The translations under genes and the position numbers were made by a program. Under the pieces are notes generated by a model. The model made no database searches. It had not been told where the DNA came from and worked only from the letters and a program-made list of their open reading frames with translations. 28,755 nucleotides of DNA from Micavibrio_A sp040381535 (lineage in GTDB: Bacteria; Pseudomonadota; Alphaproteobacteria; Micavibrionales; Micavibrionaceae). This document shows, piece after piece, positions 1 through 8,287 of the stretch (position 1 is the first letter of the stretch; each line of letters begins with the position of its first letter). The DNA lies in assembly GCA_040381535.1 (NCBI GenBank), contig JBEIHF010000026.1, positions 1 to 28,755 on the forward strand. Direction: 5' to 3'.

Positions 1-128
1 CAAAGAATGGATTGCTGTATTCAGGGCGCAAAGTTGTGCGCTACGGCTTATGAAGGCCGACTTCGCCGTTGAAAAATGCATGTGAAAACCCCTTTGCGTT
101 AAAGCCGTTTGTGCTAGAAACACGCCTT
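1..128 (+). other. Unresolved left edge before prmC
   Basis: All three forward frames stop before prmC. One frame is open from base 2 to a TGA at 83-85 and could be the last 27 codons of an upstream gene, but its residues match no family I recognise. In particular they do not look like the C-terminus of release factor 1 (PrfA), the usual neighbour of prmC. No terminator or promoter is evident. Confidence 0.25.
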
Positions 129-989
129 ATGAAACTCCATGAAATCCTCGTCAAAACCCGCAAGGCTTTTGAGGCCGCAGGCATCGAAAATGCCGCCCTC
201 GATGCGCGTTTGATCGTGCGGCAGGGGGGTAATTTCACGGATTCCGACCTGATTGCGGGCGGCGAAGCCCCCCTATTGGCACAAATAATTGAAAATATAA
301 TAAAATTATCCTCCCGCAGAATTGCGGGCGAACCCGTTTCAAGGCTATCGGGGGGGCGTGAATTCTGGGGTTTGAGCTACAAAATTTCACCCGAAACTCT
401 GGACCCGCGGCCCGATACAGAAACGCTGGTGGAGGCCGCCCTGAAATGGGCGCGAAAACAGGGTGACAAACCACTGCGCATTCTCGATCTGGGCACGGGC
501 TCGGGCTGCATTCTCATTACCCTTTTGTCTGAACTTACCCATGCGACGGGGGTCGGAATCGACATAAGCGCGGGCGCGCTTTCAATTTCACGTGAAAACT
601 CGGAAACCTTGGGTGTGGCTGGCCGCGCCGAATTCCGCCGCGGATCGTGGTGGGAAGGGGTACAAGAGGGGGAATCGTACGACCTCATAGTCTCGAATCC
701 CCCTTACATTCCGGCGGCCGAAATAGAATCTCTGGCCGTGGAAGTGCGGAATCACGACCCGATTCTGGCCCTTTCGGGGGGGGTGGACGGTCTGGACGCC
801 TATAAAATCATTCTGAAAGACCTGAAAAAATGTCTTGTTTGTGGCGGCCGTGCACTATTCGAAATAGGCCAGGGACAAGAGAAAGCCCTTGCACGACTCG
901 TGGACGAATCTAATATGTATGTATACGACTCATACCGTGACCTCGGCGGTATTCTGCGGGTTGTAGAAATCTCCCATGGGGAAAAGTAA
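129..989 (+). CDS. prmC: Peptide chain release factor N5-glutamine methyltransferase
   Basis: This enzyme (PrmC/HemK) uses S-adenosylmethionine to methylate the glutamine of the GGQ motif in class I release factors, in the cytoplasm, tuning translation termination. The 286-residue product has the usual family length. It shows an N-terminal helical domain (about 1-90), the SAM-binding glycine-rich motif DLGTGSGCI near residue 120, and the catalytic SNPPYIP motif near residue 189. The ATG at 129 begins a typical family N-terminus (MKLHEILVKTRKAFE); the frame stays open upstream to about 69, but those residues do not look like the family. No strong Shine-Dalgarno site precedes it. DUF4167 and clpB genes follow on the same strand, a common alphaproteobacterial order. 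Identification is secure. Confidence 0.95.
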   Translation: MKLHEILVKTRKAFEAAGIENAALDARLIVRQGGNFTDSDLIAGGEAPLLAQIIENIIKLSSRRIAGEPVSRLSGGREFWGLSYKISPETLDPRPDTETLVEAALKWARKQGDKPLRILDLGTGSGCILITLLSELTHATGVGIDISAGALSISRENSETLGVAGRAEFRRGSWWEGVQEGESYDLIVSNPPYIPAAEIESLAVEVRNHDPILALSGGVDGLDAYKIILKDLKKCLVCGGRALFEIGQGQEKALARLVDESNMYVYDSYRDLGGILRVVEISHGEK

Positions 990-1236
990 AAATAACTTGC
1001 TTGGGGGGATTGAGCAGAATCGAAGCGAGGGCGTAAGGTCAATTCATGCTTAAAACAATTTGCTGTCGGTCGCGGAGCCTGACTGTAACGGTAGGAAACT
1101 AGGACAGCCTGTTTTTAAAAATTCGACTTAATCGTTTTACAATCTGTACGCAAATCAGGTATGGTTGTACTTGTGTATGATTCTGTTGATAATAAGAAAA
1201 AACTAGGGAAAAAGAAGAAGTTAAGGAATACAGAAC

Positions 1237-1692
1237 ATGAGACATGGATCACAAAACAGACGCCAGCGTAGCCGGGGCCATAACGGGGGCCAGCAACAGC
1301 CGAACAATAACGGACAACGCCGTGGTGGAGCACCACACAATCGTAACCAGATCTTTGACAGCAACGGGCCCGACGTACGAATTCGCGGCACGGCGCACCA
1401 AGTTTGCGAGAAATACCTCGCTTTGGCCAAAGACGCATCTTCAGTCGGCGACATCGTTCTCGCCGAAAGCTATCTGCAACACGCCGAGCATTACCAACGC
1501 ATTATCAACACGTGGAATGAGGAGTTTGGCTCCTTTGCCCGTCCGGCTGCCACGCAGCCCGTAGACGGTAATACTGTCGTAGACGATTTATCTCTGCCGA
1601 TCAGTATATTGGGTGGTGATATTAAACCTAAAAATGAAGAAAATGTACGCGTCGAATCCTATGAGCCTGCCGCTATGCTCGAAACTGCATAA
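1237..1692 (+). CDS. DUF4167 domain protein
   Basis: This is a 151-residue protein of the DUF4167 family, found next to prmC or clpB in many Alphaproteobacteria; its molecular role is not established. The N-terminal 35 residues are rich in Arg, Gln, Asn and Gly and probably disordered, suggesting RNA or nucleic-acid contact (inference). The conserved domain spans about residues 36-95, with the diagnostic stretches FDSNGPDVRIRGTAHQV and YLQHAEHYQRI. The C-terminal third is acidic and unstructured in appearance. The ATG at 1237 is preceded by an AAGGA Shine-Dalgarno site about 10 bases upstream. An intrinsic terminator follows at 1733-1761, so the gene is probably transcribed separately from clpB. 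Confidence 0.88.
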   Translation: MRHGSQNRRQRSRGHNGGQQQPNNNGQRRGGAPHNRNQIFDSNGPDVRIRGTAHQVCEKYLALAKDASSVGDIVLAESYLQHAEHYQRIINTWNEEFGSFARPAATQPVDGNTVVDDLSLPISILGGDIKPKNEENVRVESYEPAAMLETA

Positions 1693-1732
1693 TTACCTCA
1701 AGTTTACTTAGTAAGGGTATGATTAATATGGT

Positions 1733-1761
1733 AAAAGCGGTGCAGGAAGCGCCGCTTTTTT
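1733..1761 (+). terminator. Intrinsic terminator after the DUF4167 gene
   Basis: An 8-bp perfect stem (AAAAGCGG at 1733-1740 with CCGCTTTT at 1752-1759) encloses an 11-base loop and ends in a run of six T. It lies 41 bases after the DUF4167 stop codon and separates that gene from clpB. Confidence 0.8.
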
Positions 1762-1918
1762 CGTTTAGGGTGGAATAGGGGTCTCATACTTTGGTATGTC
1801 TGTCGAAACGTCCAAAAAAATACTTGATAGAAGGCGGATCTTGAACTTTGGCAAGGGAATGTTAGTTCTTAAAAGGTAGGAAGAAATAGGGTATTCTAAT
1901 CCTGTTTCGGCCTCGTTT

Positions 1919-1949
1919 TTGCAAGGCAATCCCGCATAGATAGTATAAG
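1919..1949 (+). promoter_or_regulatory. Possible promoter upstream of clpB
   Basis: TTGCAA (1919-1924) and TATAAG (1944-1949) resemble sigma-70 boxes but with a long 19-base spacer; TAGTAT (1941-1946) would give 16 bases. A leader of about 20 bases would precede the clpB ATG. clpB is usually heat-shock (RpoH) controlled. A CTTGAA is present at 1840-1845, but I see no convincing RpoH -10 element at the right distance. Confidence 0.3.
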
Positions 1950-1973
1950 TACAGTTAGAGAGATTTCAGCACG

Positions 1974-4583
1974 ATGGATTTTGAACGTTTTACAGAAAAA
2001 TCTAAAGCCGTTCTTCAAAAAGCCCAGACACTGGCTATGCGTTCCGGCCACCAGTCTTTGGAACCCGAACACTTACTCAAAGTCATGCTTGAGGACGATG
2101 ATGGGCTGACCGAACGCCTCATACATGCCGCGGGAGGTAATCCTCCTGCCATGAAAAAGGCAACCGAGGTCGCTTTGGCCAAATTGCCAACAGTTACAGG
2201 GTCTGGTTCAGGCGGTTTGCGTATTTCAACCGATTTGGCAAAGACGGTAGATAACGCATTGCAAATGGCTGAAAAAGCGGGTGATAAGTACGTCACCATC
2301 GAACGCATATTCCAATCCATGGTCATGTCCCGCGCCACGTCTGCAATCGGTGATATTGTGGCAGACAGCGGGATCAACCCAACTTCTGTAAATCAAGCGA
2401 TCAACACCATGCGTAAAGGGCGCACGGCGGACAGCGCCACGTCCGAAGATCAATTCGAAGCCCTGGCCAAATATGCCCGCGACCTCACCAAGGATGCCCG
2501 TGAAGGCAAGCTTGACCCCATCATAGGGCGTGACGAAGAGATCCGCCGTACCATTCAGATCCTCTCCCGCCGTACGAAAAACAACCCTGTTTTGATAGGT
2601 GAGCCCGGAGTGGGCAAAACGGCTATTATCGAAGGATTGGCTCTTCGGATCATTAACGGCGATGTGCCTGAATCTCTCAAGGGAAAGAAACTCTTATCCC
2701 TCGATCTCGGCTCCATGATCGCGGGCGCGAAGTTCCGTGGTGAGTTCGAGGAAAGACTCAAGGCCGTACTGGATGAAATCAAGGCGGCGGCGGGGGAAGT
2801 GATCCTTTTCCTAGACGAGCTGCATACTCTGGTAGGCGCAGGAAAAGCTGAAGGATCTATGGATGCGGGCAACATGTTGAAGCCCGCTTTGGCGCGCGGA
2901 GAGCTTCACATGGTCGGCGCGACGACTTTGGAGGAGTACAGAAAGCACATCGAAAAGGACGCGGCGCTCGCGCGACGCTTCCAACCGGTGTTCGTTCCCG
3001 AGCCGACGGTGGAGGATACAATTTCGATATTGCGCGGCCTTAAAGAGAAATACGAAATGCATCACGGCGTACGCATCACCGATGCGGCGATTGTTTCCGC
3101 GGCGACTATGTCAAACCGCTATATCACAGATCGATTTCTACCCGATAAGGCCATCGATCTGATCGACGAGGCGGGTTCGCGCCTGCGTATGCAGGTCGAT
3201 TCCAAACCGGAAGAGATCGACGAGATCGACCGCCGTATCGTACAGATGAAAATCGAACGCGAAGCCCTGACCCGCGAAACGGACTCAGCAAGTAAAGATC
3301 GTTTGATGAAGATCGATGAAGAGTTAAAGGTTTTGGAAAAAAAATCGGCCGACCTGACCGGTCAGTGGACCGCCGAAAAAGAGAAGCTGAATTCTTCCCA
3401 GAAGGTGACCGAAGAATTGGACCGTGCACGGATCGAACTCGAACAGGCCGAACGCAGCTCCGATTGGGGCAAGGCATCCGAACTGAAATATGCCAAAATC
3501 CCGGAATTGGAGCGCCGCCTTTTTGAGGCCTCCAAAGTTCACGGCGCAAGCATGATCAACGAAGAAGTCACCGAGAGCGACATTGCCGCTGTTGTGAGTA
3601 AGTGGACGGGTATCCCTGTGGATAAGATGTTGGCAGGTGAGCGCGAAAAACTCCTGCAAATGGAAGGCAAATTAAAAGCCCGTGTGGTGGGACAAGAGGC
3701 TGCGGTCAAATCTGTCGCCAATGCTGTGCGCCGTTCCCGCGCCGGATTGCAATCCCCGAACCGCCCCATAGGGTCATTCTTGTTCCTCGGCCCTACAGGC
3801 GTCGGCAAAACCGAACTGACAAAGGCGTTGGCTGAATTCATGTTCGATGACGACACCGCGATGGTCCGCATGGATATGTCCGAATACATGGAAAAACACT
3901 CGGTAGCGCGATTGATCGGCGCGCCCCCAGGCTATGTAGGGTATGAAGAAGGAGGCGCGTTGACCGAAGCCGTCCGCCGCAGGCCTTATCAAGTTGTGTT
4001 GTTTGATGAAGTCGAAAAAGCGCATCCCGATGTATTCAATATTTTACTACAGGTTCTCGACGATGGCCGCTTGACTGATGGTCAGGGCCGCACGGTCGAT
4101 TTCACGAACACGGTCTTGATCATGACGTCGAACCTCGGCGCGGAATTCCTCGTCAATCTTCCCGACAATTTGAAAGTGGATGATGTGCGCGAAGAAGTAA
4201 TGGATGTAGTGCGCAAAGCGTTCCGTCCAGAATTTCTCAACCGCCTTGACGAGATTTTGTTATTCCAGCGTTTGGGTCGCGAACAGATGACAGGCATCGT
4301 GGAAATCCAACTCGGCTATTTGTACAAACTTCTGGCGGGGCGACAAATTACGCTCGAAGTCGATGCGTCGGCCAAAAAATGGCTGGCCGAGAAGGGATAT
4401 GATCCCACTTATGGCGCGCGTCCGTTAAAACGCGTGATTCAAAGCGAACTCCAGAACAAGCTCGCCGAACTCATCCTCGAAGGCAAAATAGAGGACGGTT
4501 CGCGGGTGAATGTGGGGGTGAAGGGCGATTCGTTAAACTTTACGGTCACACCGCCTGGCGTTAAGGCCCGCGCGGCGGCCTGA
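1974..4583 (+). CDS. clpB: ATP-dependent disaggregase ClpB
   Basis: ClpB is a hexameric cytoplasmic AAA+ chaperone that works with DnaK to extract polypeptides from aggregates. The 869-residue product has the full architecture: N-terminal Clp repeat domain (about 1-150), first nucleotide-binding domain with Walker A GEPGVGKT at 209-216, the coiled-coil middle domain (about 405-525) that separates ClpB from ClpA, and the second domain with Walker A GPTGVGKT near 606-613 and Walker B VLFDEVEKAH. The ATG at 1974 begins the standard MDFERFTEKS N-terminus, with a GAGAG site upstream. An internal ATG or GTG near residue 150 may give the usual shorter form, but I cannot show this. No strong terminator follows. 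Confidence 0.98.
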   Translation: MDFERFTEKSKAVLQKAQTLAMRSGHQSLEPEHLLKVMLEDDDGLTERLIHAAGGNPPAMKKATEVALAKLPTVTGSGSGGLRISTDLAKTVDNALQMAEKAGDKYVTIERIFQSMVMSRATSAIGDIVADSGINPTSVNQAINTMRKGRTADSATSEDQFEALAKYARDLTKDAREGKLDPIIGRDEEIRRTIQILSRRTKNNPVLIGEPGVGKTAIIEGLALRIINGDVPESLKGKKLLSLDLGSMIAGAKFRGEFEERLKAVLDEIKAAAGEVILFLDELHTLVGAGKAEGSMDAGNMLKPALARGELHMVGATTLEEYRKHIEKDAALARRFQPVFVPEPTVEDTISILRGLKEKYEMHHGVRITDAAIVSAATMSNRYITDRFLPDKAIDLIDEAGSRLRMQVDSKPEEIDEIDRRIVQMKIEREALTRETDSASKDRLMKIDEELKVLEKKSADLTGQWTAEKEKLNSSQKVTEELDRARIELEQAERSSDWGKASELKYAKIPELERRLFEASKVHGASMINEEVTESDIAAVVSKWTGIPVDKMLAGEREKLLQMEGKLKARVVGQEAAVKSVANAVRRSRAGLQSPNRPIGSFLFLGPTGVGKTELTKALAEFMFDDDTAMVRMDMSEYMEKHSVARLIGAPPGYVGYEEGGALTEAVRRRPYQVVLFDEVEKAHPDVFNILLQVLDDGRLTDGQGRTVDFTNTVLIMTSNLGAEFLVNLPDNLKVDDVREEVMDVVRKAFRPEFLNRLDEILLFQRLGREQMTGIVEIQLGYLYKLLAGRQITLEVDASAKKWLAEKGYDPTYGARPLKRVIQSELQNKLAELILEGKIEDGSRVNVGVKGDSLNFTVTPPGVKARAAA

Positions 4584-4680
4584 TAATAGGCTAAGCGTTT
4601 GCCACTCGGCCTGCTTTACGGTAATTTGGTATGGTCTTTGATTCTTGCCCGTTTGGGCAAAACCTAATGAAATGTCCGCC

Positions 4681-5418
4681 ATGCAAAAACTAAAAACGAT
4701 GTTCGTCCTTTCCCTTGCGGCTTTTTTGCCCGCGTGCAGCGCCGTAATGGAAAGTGCAACGCAGGAAGTTCGTCTTGAAACGCCAGGCGCATACGAAGCG
4801 GAATGCACTCTTAACAACGGTATTCGTTATATCGGCCGCACGGGCCAGACATTGAATATTCAAAAATCGCGCTTATCTTTAAGCGTTGAATGTTACGCCA
4901 CCGGCAATCGCTATAAACAGGTTATAATCGAAAGTGTGGACAGTAATTGGGCCATGGGCAACATCGCCACGGCCGGTGTGGGCTTTGTATACGACCATTA
5001 TTCAGGCGCGCTTTATAAATATCCTGACGTCATCACGGTGGATTTTGTCGGCGTGCCGACAACCGGCTTCGATTTGCCTGATTACCATTTGAACGATGCG
5101 CCAAACCCATACAAACAATCCATCGAAGATTTGGGGCCTTCCACGCCTAAGGCTCCGAGTAGCGAAAAGAACAATCTGCAACGCGGCATAAAAAAACGTG
5201 AAGGTGGCAAAGACATGAATCCTTTTGCAACAACTGACGCGGCGCCTACAGCGGAAAATGTTCCGGCCATGACGCCTACGGCAGAAGGCGCAGCCGCGAA
5301 AACGACATCCACAACGACGACCGCCACCACCACGACATCCGGCGCGCCGGCTGTTTGGGGTAAGGATGCCGAAAGCCTGAACCGCGCCATGAACCCAACT
5401 GTGTTCGGCGATAAGTAA
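4681..5418 (+). CDS. Predicted lipoprotein with Thr/Ala-rich tail
   Basis: I do not recognise the family. The 245-residue product begins with a type II (lipoprotein) signal peptide: Lys-containing start, hydrophobic core and a lipobox LPAC placing the lipidated cysteine at residue 19. It is therefore probably anchored in the inner or outer membrane. The globular part (about 20-140) contains an EAECTLNNG stretch and further Cys and aromatic residues. The C-terminal 100 residues are low-complexity, rich in Ala, Pro and Thr with a run of Thr (about 205-222), looking like a flexible linker. The ATG at 4681 was chosen because it puts the signal peptide at the very N-terminus; an in-frame ATG at 4672 is possible. 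It ends one base before the next start codon, so it is probably co-transcribed with the Mur-type ligase. Confidence 0.75.
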   Translation: MQKLKTMFVLSLAAFLPACSAVMESATQEVRLETPGAYEAECTLNNGIRYIGRTGQTLNIQKSRLSLSVECYATGNRYKQVIIESVDSNWAMGNIATAGVGFVYDHYSGALYKYPDVITVDFVGVPTTGFDLPDYHLNDAPNPYKQSIEDLGPSTPKAPSSEKNNLQRGIKKREGGKDMNPFATTDAAPTAENVPAMTPTAEGAAAKTTSTTTTATTTTSGAPAVWGKDAESLNRAMNPTVFGDK

Positions 5419-5419
5419 C

Positions 5420-6799
5420 GTGTCCGCAAAACCTTTGCATTATTTCATCTGCGGTATCGGCGGCAGCGGTATGTTGCCGCTTGCAGTCATTTTAAAAGGG
5501 ATAGGGTATGAAGTCTCGGGCTCCGACCGATCCTACGATCAAGGCCGCACGCCCGAAAAATTCAAATGGATTGAAGCGCAGGGCATAAAAATTCATCCAC
5601 AGGACGGTTCGGGCGTGACGGATAATTTGGCCGCCGTGGTTATTTCCAAAGCGGTCGAAGACACCATTCCCGATATCCGCACCGCCAAGGAAAAGAACAT
5701 TCCCGTTTTGATGCGCGTCGATGTGTTGATAGAAAACTTCAACGCCGCGAAAACGCGAATTGCCGTTTCGGGCACATCGGGCAAAACTACCACGACCGGC
5801 ATGATCGCCTATCTATTGAAAGAGGCGGGGCGCGATCCGACGGTGTATAATGGGGGTATCTTCCGCAATTATGCGCGCCAAAATCCTTATTCCACGGCGT
5901 TCGTGGGCAAAGGCGATGTGTTCGTGTCCGAAATAGACGAAAGCGACGGGATAGAAGCCGTAACCGCCTTTACGCCCGACATTGCGATCATCCACAACAT
6001 CACGCTCGACCACCACCCGATGTTTGATCTCAAAAAAATGTTCGGAGGCTTTTTGGCAAACACGAAAACTGCCTTGCTGAACGCCGATGATGCAAATGTC
6101 GCGGAAGTGTCTAAAGGTTTCGAGGGTGGCGTTATAACTTACAGTGTTGGCGGGAGCGCGGATCTGGTCGCCACTGACATCAAACATCATGTGGACGGAA
6201 TTTCCTGCATGGTTAACGACATCTATTTGCGTTTGAAGGTGCCGGGCAAACACAATATATCCAACGCGCTCGCGGCCATGGCGGCGGCAAAGGCGGCAGG
6301 TATTGAATATGCAGAAGCCGCGAAATTGCTCGGCGGTTTCGAAGGCATCAAACGCCGCATGGAACTGGTAGGCACTAAAAACAATATTACCGTGATAGAT
6401 GATTTTGGCCACAACCCCGATAAGGTAGCCGCGACACTATCATCTCTGCGTGAGTTCGACGGGCGGCTTTTGATTTTCTTTCAGCCTCATGGCTATGGGT
6501 TTTTGAAACTCGTCTGGGAAGAGCTGGCAAATACTTTCGCGGGTCATTTGTCCCAGCAAGATCGTTTATATTTCGTCGAACCACTCTATCTTGGAGGCGC
6601 GGTCGATAAATCCTTCGGCGTCGGCCCTCTGGTGGATATCATTCAAAAATCCGGCAAACATGCCGTGATTGCCGCTAGCCGTGCAGAGGTAAAAGAGCTC
6701 ATTTTAAAAGACGCACAAACGAGTGACCGGATCGTCATTATGGGCGCGCGGGACGATACACTCTCCGAATTCGCGCAAGATATTTTGAATTTTATTTAG
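5420..6799 (+). CDS. Mur ligase family protein (MurC/Mpl-like, divergent)
   Basis: This belongs to the ATP-dependent Mur ligases, which join amino acids or peptides to UDP-MurNAc in the cytoplasm. The 459-residue product has the MurC/Mpl order: N-terminal Rossmann-like domain with GIGGSGMLPLA (12-22), central ATPase with P-loop GTSGKTTTT (118-126) and the acidic motif EIDESDG (171-177), and C-terminal domain with DDFGHNPDKV (327-336). Two motifs are altered: the usual DYAHHP/DFAHHP reads DFGHNP, and the usual QPHRYTRT reads QPHGYGF (355-361). This points to a changed substrate, perhaps peptidoglycan recycling (Mpl role) rather than MurC itself. The GTG start lies one base after the lipoprotein stop, with no clear Shine-Dalgarno site, which implies coupling. 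Its stop overlaps the convergent aminopeptidase gene by 3 bases. Confidence 0.8.
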   Translation: MSAKPLHYFICGIGGSGMLPLAVILKGIGYEVSGSDRSYDQGRTPEKFKWIEAQGIKIHPQDGSGVTDNLAAVVISKAVEDTIPDIRTAKEKNIPVLMRVDVLIENFNAAKTRIAVSGTSGKTTTTGMIAYLLKEAGRDPTVYNGGIFRNYARQNPYSTAFVGKGDVFVSEIDESDGIEAVTAFTPDIAIIHNITLDHHPMFDLKKMFGGFLANTKTALLNADDANVAEVSKGFEGGVITYSVGGSADLVATDIKHHVDGISCMVNDIYLRLKVPGKHNISNALAAMAAAKAAGIEYAEAAKLLGGFEGIKRRMELVGTKNNITVIDDFGHNPDKVAATLSSLREFDGRLLIFFQPHGYGFLKLVWEELANTFAGHLSQQDRLYFVEPLYLGGAVDKSFGVGPLVDIIQKSGKHAVIAASRAEVKELILKDAQTSDRIVIMGARDDTLSEFAQDILNFI

Positions 6800-8238
6800 G
6801 CGAAACGTTTCTCAATAAGTTTCAGGATGGCGCGCATGCCTGTATCCGCGCCGCCTTGCGGGCGTCCAGCTTTGCCGCTTTGTTCCCATGCGTAACAATC
6901 GATGTGAATCCAATCAAGCGAACTATCTACGAATTGTTGCAAGAACAACGCGCCGTGAATGGCGCCGGCCTTGCCCGAACCGATATTGTTGATATCGGCA
7001 ATCGCGCTATTCATTTCCTTCAAATAGGGTTGCCACAACGGCATGGGCCATAGCGGGTCTTCGCATCCCATAGCGATGGCTTTCACTTCGTCAAGCAATT
7101 TATCGTTGTTCGAAAACAATGCGGGAATGTCGTAACCCAAAGCTGCGCGCGCGGAACCCGTCAGCGTGGTGTAATCGACGATCAGTTGCGGTTTCGGCCC
7201 TTCGGATGCATAGGTGAGGGCGTCGCCGACAACCAGACGGCCTTCGGCATCCGTATCGCTGACTTCCACGGTCAAACCTGTGCGGCTCTTGATGACGTCG
7301 CCGGGACGGAAACAATCATCTCCGATGCTGTTTTCGGCAATTGCGATCAAAACCCGCAATCGTACAGGTAGGCCGAGCGACATGATGGTGTGGGCGAGCC
7401 CGAGCACATGCGCCGCGCCGCCCATATCTTTTTTCATCAGCAGCATAAACGGCGGCGGCTTGATATCCAGGCCGCCCGTATCAAACACCACACCCTTGCC
7501 GACCAAAGTCACGCGGGGATGATCGTCGCTGCCCCAATTGATTTCGGCAATCTGCGGACGGCGGGCCGAGCCTTTGCCGACTTCGTAGATCATCGGGAAA
7601 TTCTGGGTCAATAATTCCTTATCGACGATTTTAAGGAACGTGGCGCGGGATTGTTTGGCAATTTGTGCAGCGGCTTCGGCGAGTTCGTCCGTGCCCAGAT
7701 CATTCGCGGGAATATTGATTAGAGTTTTGATCAGGCACATACCCTCAACCACGGCGCTCACGCGTTTTTTGTCCGCTGCGGCAGGCCAGATAAGTACGGG
7801 ATGGCCCCCCGTCTTTTTGTCTTTCTTGTAAATATCGAAACGATAGGAAGCAAGCGCCCAGCCGATAGCAGCGGAGTTGGAATCTTCTGGCGATATGCTA
7901 TCGACAATCGCGAACGTTGCAGATTTTAGGAAGTCGGCGGAAAATTCGGCTTTCAATTTTTCGGCGATCCCGGCAAAAGTGTAGATACTTAGTGGGAATG
8001 TCAGACCGCAAAGAATTTCTGCAATTTCCGCTTGGTCGTTGCGCAGGATGCAAACCTGTTTGTCCTTGCCCGTGAATCCCGACTAATCCATTTGCCGCGA
8101 AAATGACGTCGAGGCCTTGTCGCTGATGTTTTCGAATTCGGATACTTTAACAAGACGTAACTTGATTGCGGTCGCGCTGTCCTTGTCGGTCAGGTAGGAT
8201 GAAGGGGAATGGAACAGGGGGGGCAGGGGTGTTTTCAT
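6796..8238 (-). pseudogene. M17 leucyl aminopeptidase interrupted by in-frame TAG
   Basis: A cytosolic M17 aminopeptidase removes N-terminal residues with two metal ions. Read from the ATG at 8238 the gene would give about 480 codons, the normal family length, but codon 52 (8083-8085) is TAG. Residues on both sides of it look like one continuous N-terminal domain (SFSRQMD, stop, SGFTGKDKQVCIL), in the same frame. The catalytic half is intact: GKGVVFDTGGLDIKP, KKDMGGAA and SDTDAEGRL carry the metal ligands and active-site residues. Without readthrough, translation could only restart at non-ATG codons such as the TTG at 7956, giving 386 residues. TAG is a normal stop here (nearby genes end with it). 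The cause may be a nonsense mutation, a sequence error, or suppression. It is last in the minus-strand set after the flavoprotein gene. Confidence 0.8.
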
Positions 8239-8287
8239 GCCCAGATTATGCCACCAAATACAAACTGCCAAAAGGGGCCAAGGCAAA

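Noticed and set aside
1160..1270. A small Lys-rich open frame before the DUF4167 gene
   Set aside because: It overlaps the DUF4167 start and its Lys run is the purine-rich leader holding that gene's Shine-Dalgarno site.
1840..1870. CTTGAA as an RpoH -35 element for clpB
   Set aside because: No CCCAT or CCTAT-like -10 element follows at 11-17 bases, so heat-shock control cannot be supported from this match.
4645..4660. TTGCCC/GGGCAA hairpin after clpB as a terminator
   Set aside because: The stem is only 6 bp and is followed by AACC, not a T run; it may be chance.
5813..6412. A 199-codon minus-strand open frame
   Set aside because: It is antisense to the Mur-type ligase, Phe/His/Arg-rich and without recognisable domains; a shadow of the real gene.
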